Assembly: GCA_036375275.1 (NCBI GenBank)
Contig: DASUSF010000338.1
Coordinates: forward strand, 1 to 6,548
DNA from: DASUSF01 sp036375275
GTDB taxonomy: Bacteria; Pseudomonadota; Alphaproteobacteria; Geminicoccales; Geminicoccaceae
Reading direction: 5' to 3'
DNA: 6,548 bases
Numbering within the stretch: position 1 is the first letter of the stretch; each line of letters opens with the position of its first letter. The notes below the pieces were generated by a model that did not search any database, was not told the DNA's origin, and saw nothing but the letters and a program-made list of their open reading frames with translations. Positions 5,620-6,548 of this stretch are shown here, in pieces. Made by a program: the position numbers and the translations under genes.

Positions 5620-6548
5620 TCAGAGCATGCCGAGCTCGCTCAGGACCTCCTGGCCGTCCTCGTAGATCCGCTTCATCTGCTTGGCCCACTCCTCATGCCC
5701 GGCCGCGGCGTCCGCCGTCATGCCGTTGGTCTTGAGGAACTCCTTGTATTCCTCGGTCTGGGTGGCCTCGAGCAGGATCTCGCGGAGCTTCTCCACACGC
5801 TCCTCGGGCACGCCCGGAGGGGCGACCAGGCCGCGCACGGTGGCCGCCACCACGTCGTAGCCCTTCTCGACCGCGGTCGGGACGTCGGGCATGCCCTCGA
5901 CCCGCTCCTCGGACAGGACCGCGATCGGGATCACCTCGCCGGCGTCGAGCAGCGCGCCGGCCTCGCTGACGTTCGCGAGCGCGGCCGCGACGTTGCCGCC
6001 GACGATGTTGGTCGCGACCTCGGCGCCGCCCTCGAACGGCACCACCTCGTACTCGAAGCCGGCGGCCTGGGAGAGCTTGTGGATCGCGATGTGGTCGATG
6101 CCGCCGACGTGCGTCGTGCCCCACTTGAGACCGCCGCCGCTCTTCGACTGCTCGATCAGGTCGTCGAAGCTCTGGATGTCGCCGCCGGCCTTGACGATGA
6201 TCACGTTCGGGTCGTCGGTCGCGCGGACCAGCGGAATCAGCTCCTCGAACTCGAACGGCGAGCGCCCCTGCGCGATGCCGTAGAGGTGCGAGGGCGTGAC
6301 GAAGGCGATCGTGTGGCCGTCGGCCGGCCGGCTGTTGACGTACTGGAGCGCCAGCATGCCGGCGCCGCCGATCTTGTTGACGATCTCCATGGTCGCATCG
6401 GAGGTCGCCTCGACCTGCTTGATCAGCATGCGCGCGTTGACGTCGGTCCCGCCGCCGACGCCCGAATGGGTCACGACCTGGATGGTCTCGCTCGGGAAGT
6501 CGTCCTGGGCGATCGCCGGACATGCGGCGAGCGCGATGGCCGAGGCCA
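5620..6548 (-). CDS. tctC: TctC: Bug-family periplasmic substrate-binding protein, 5' truncated
   Basis: The frame is open from the right edge to a TGA at 5620-5622, giving 308 residues; about 15 N-terminal residues lie outside. A GTG at 6472-6474 is internal, because the signal-peptide end (ASAIALAACPAIAQDD) is encoded upstream of it at about 6499-6546. The mature start FPSETIQVVTHSGVGGGTDVNARM is the Bug/TctC ligand-site loop (normally PSKPIRIVVPFGAGGGTD); the Asp codon is at 6442-6444. Other family segments are PADGHTIAFVTPSHL, GGIDHIAIHKLSQAAG, VPFEGGAEVATNIVGGNVAAALAN, PDVPTAVEKGYDVVA and RGLVAPPGVPEERVEKLREILLEA. It catches a small carboxylate in the periplasm and delivers it to TctA/TctB. 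Bug proteins bind many ligands, so the substrate is not assigned. Cleavage is probably after AIA (signal peptidase I), though LAAC just before it also fits a lipobox. It is the first gene of tctCBA as seen; the operon promoter is beyond the edge. Confidence 0.95.
   Translation of the reverse strand, partial: ASAIALAACPAIAQDDFPSETIQVVTHSGVGGGTDVNARMLIKQVEATSDATMEIVNKIGGAGMLALQYVNSRPADGHTIAFVTPSHLYGIAQGRSPFEFEELIPLVRATDDPNVIIVKAGGDIQSFDDLIEQSKSGGGLKWGTTHVGGIDHIAIHKLSQAAGFEYEVVPFEGGAEVATNIVGGNVAAALANVSEAGALLDAGEVIPIAVLSEERVEGMPDVPTAVEKGYDVVAATVRGLVAPPGVPEERVEKLREILLEATQTEEYKEFLKTNGMTADAAAGHEEWAKQMKRIYEDGQEVLSELGML

Noticed and set aside
3789..5735. A 648-codon open frame on the plus strand, extremely rich in Asp, Glu, His, Arg and Gln.
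   Set aside because: It lies antisense to tctA and tctB, whose family motifs are unmistakable. Its charged low-complexity product is what the complement of GC-rich membrane-protein codons yields.
6472..6474. GTG as the tctC start.
   Set aside because: The frame is open upstream and encodes a signal-peptide end plus the conserved first strand of the binding protein, so the start is outside the window.

Overview
The window is about 70% G+C by eye and densely coded, with G/C-ending codons and GTG/TTG starts next to ATG. The gene content suggests a high-GC proteobacterium, most likely an alphaproteobacterium: a tctCBA tricarboxylate-type transporter with a Bug-family binding protein, a luciferase-like monooxygenase and a VOC protein. 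The taxonomic assignment is inference; there is no rRNA or other marker.

Layout. Positions 1-1432 run on the plus strand: the 3' part of a VOC (glyoxalase/extradiol dioxygenase fold) gene, then a complete luciferase-like flavin-dependent oxidoreductase that starts at TTG behind a strong Shine-Dalgarno. Everything from 1485 to the right edge is on the minus strand. Read in transcription order this is: tctC (Bug-type periplasmic binding protein, 5' end cut by the window), tctB (small membrane subunit), tctA (large membrane subunit), a 274-base gap, a conserved protein of unknown function with an Ada-like GHRPCxEC motif, an SDR oxidoreductase one base downstream of it, a 157-base gap, and a small dodecin. 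The two blocks converge in the 52 bases between 1433 and 1484, where a GC-rich inverted repeat lies.

How the genes work together. tctC, tctB and tctA form one operon in the classical order, with gaps of 19 and 3 bases, and should encode a complete cation-coupled importer for a small carboxylate whose identity cannot be read from sequence. The unknown gene and the SDR gene are almost certainly co-translated. The dodecin may belong to that transcript or have its own promoter. VOC and luciferase-like genes are both oxidoreductase/ring-chemistry families, but nothing here defines a shared pathway.

No RNA gene, CRISPR array, insertion sequence or phage gene was seen. I found no convincing new multi-gene system. 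The points most worth a second look are the unknown Ada-motif protein with its echoed ALAAG(H/Y)RP motif, the dodecin lacking the usual flavin-contact residues, and a possible hairpin over the Shine-Dalgarno of the TTG-started gene.
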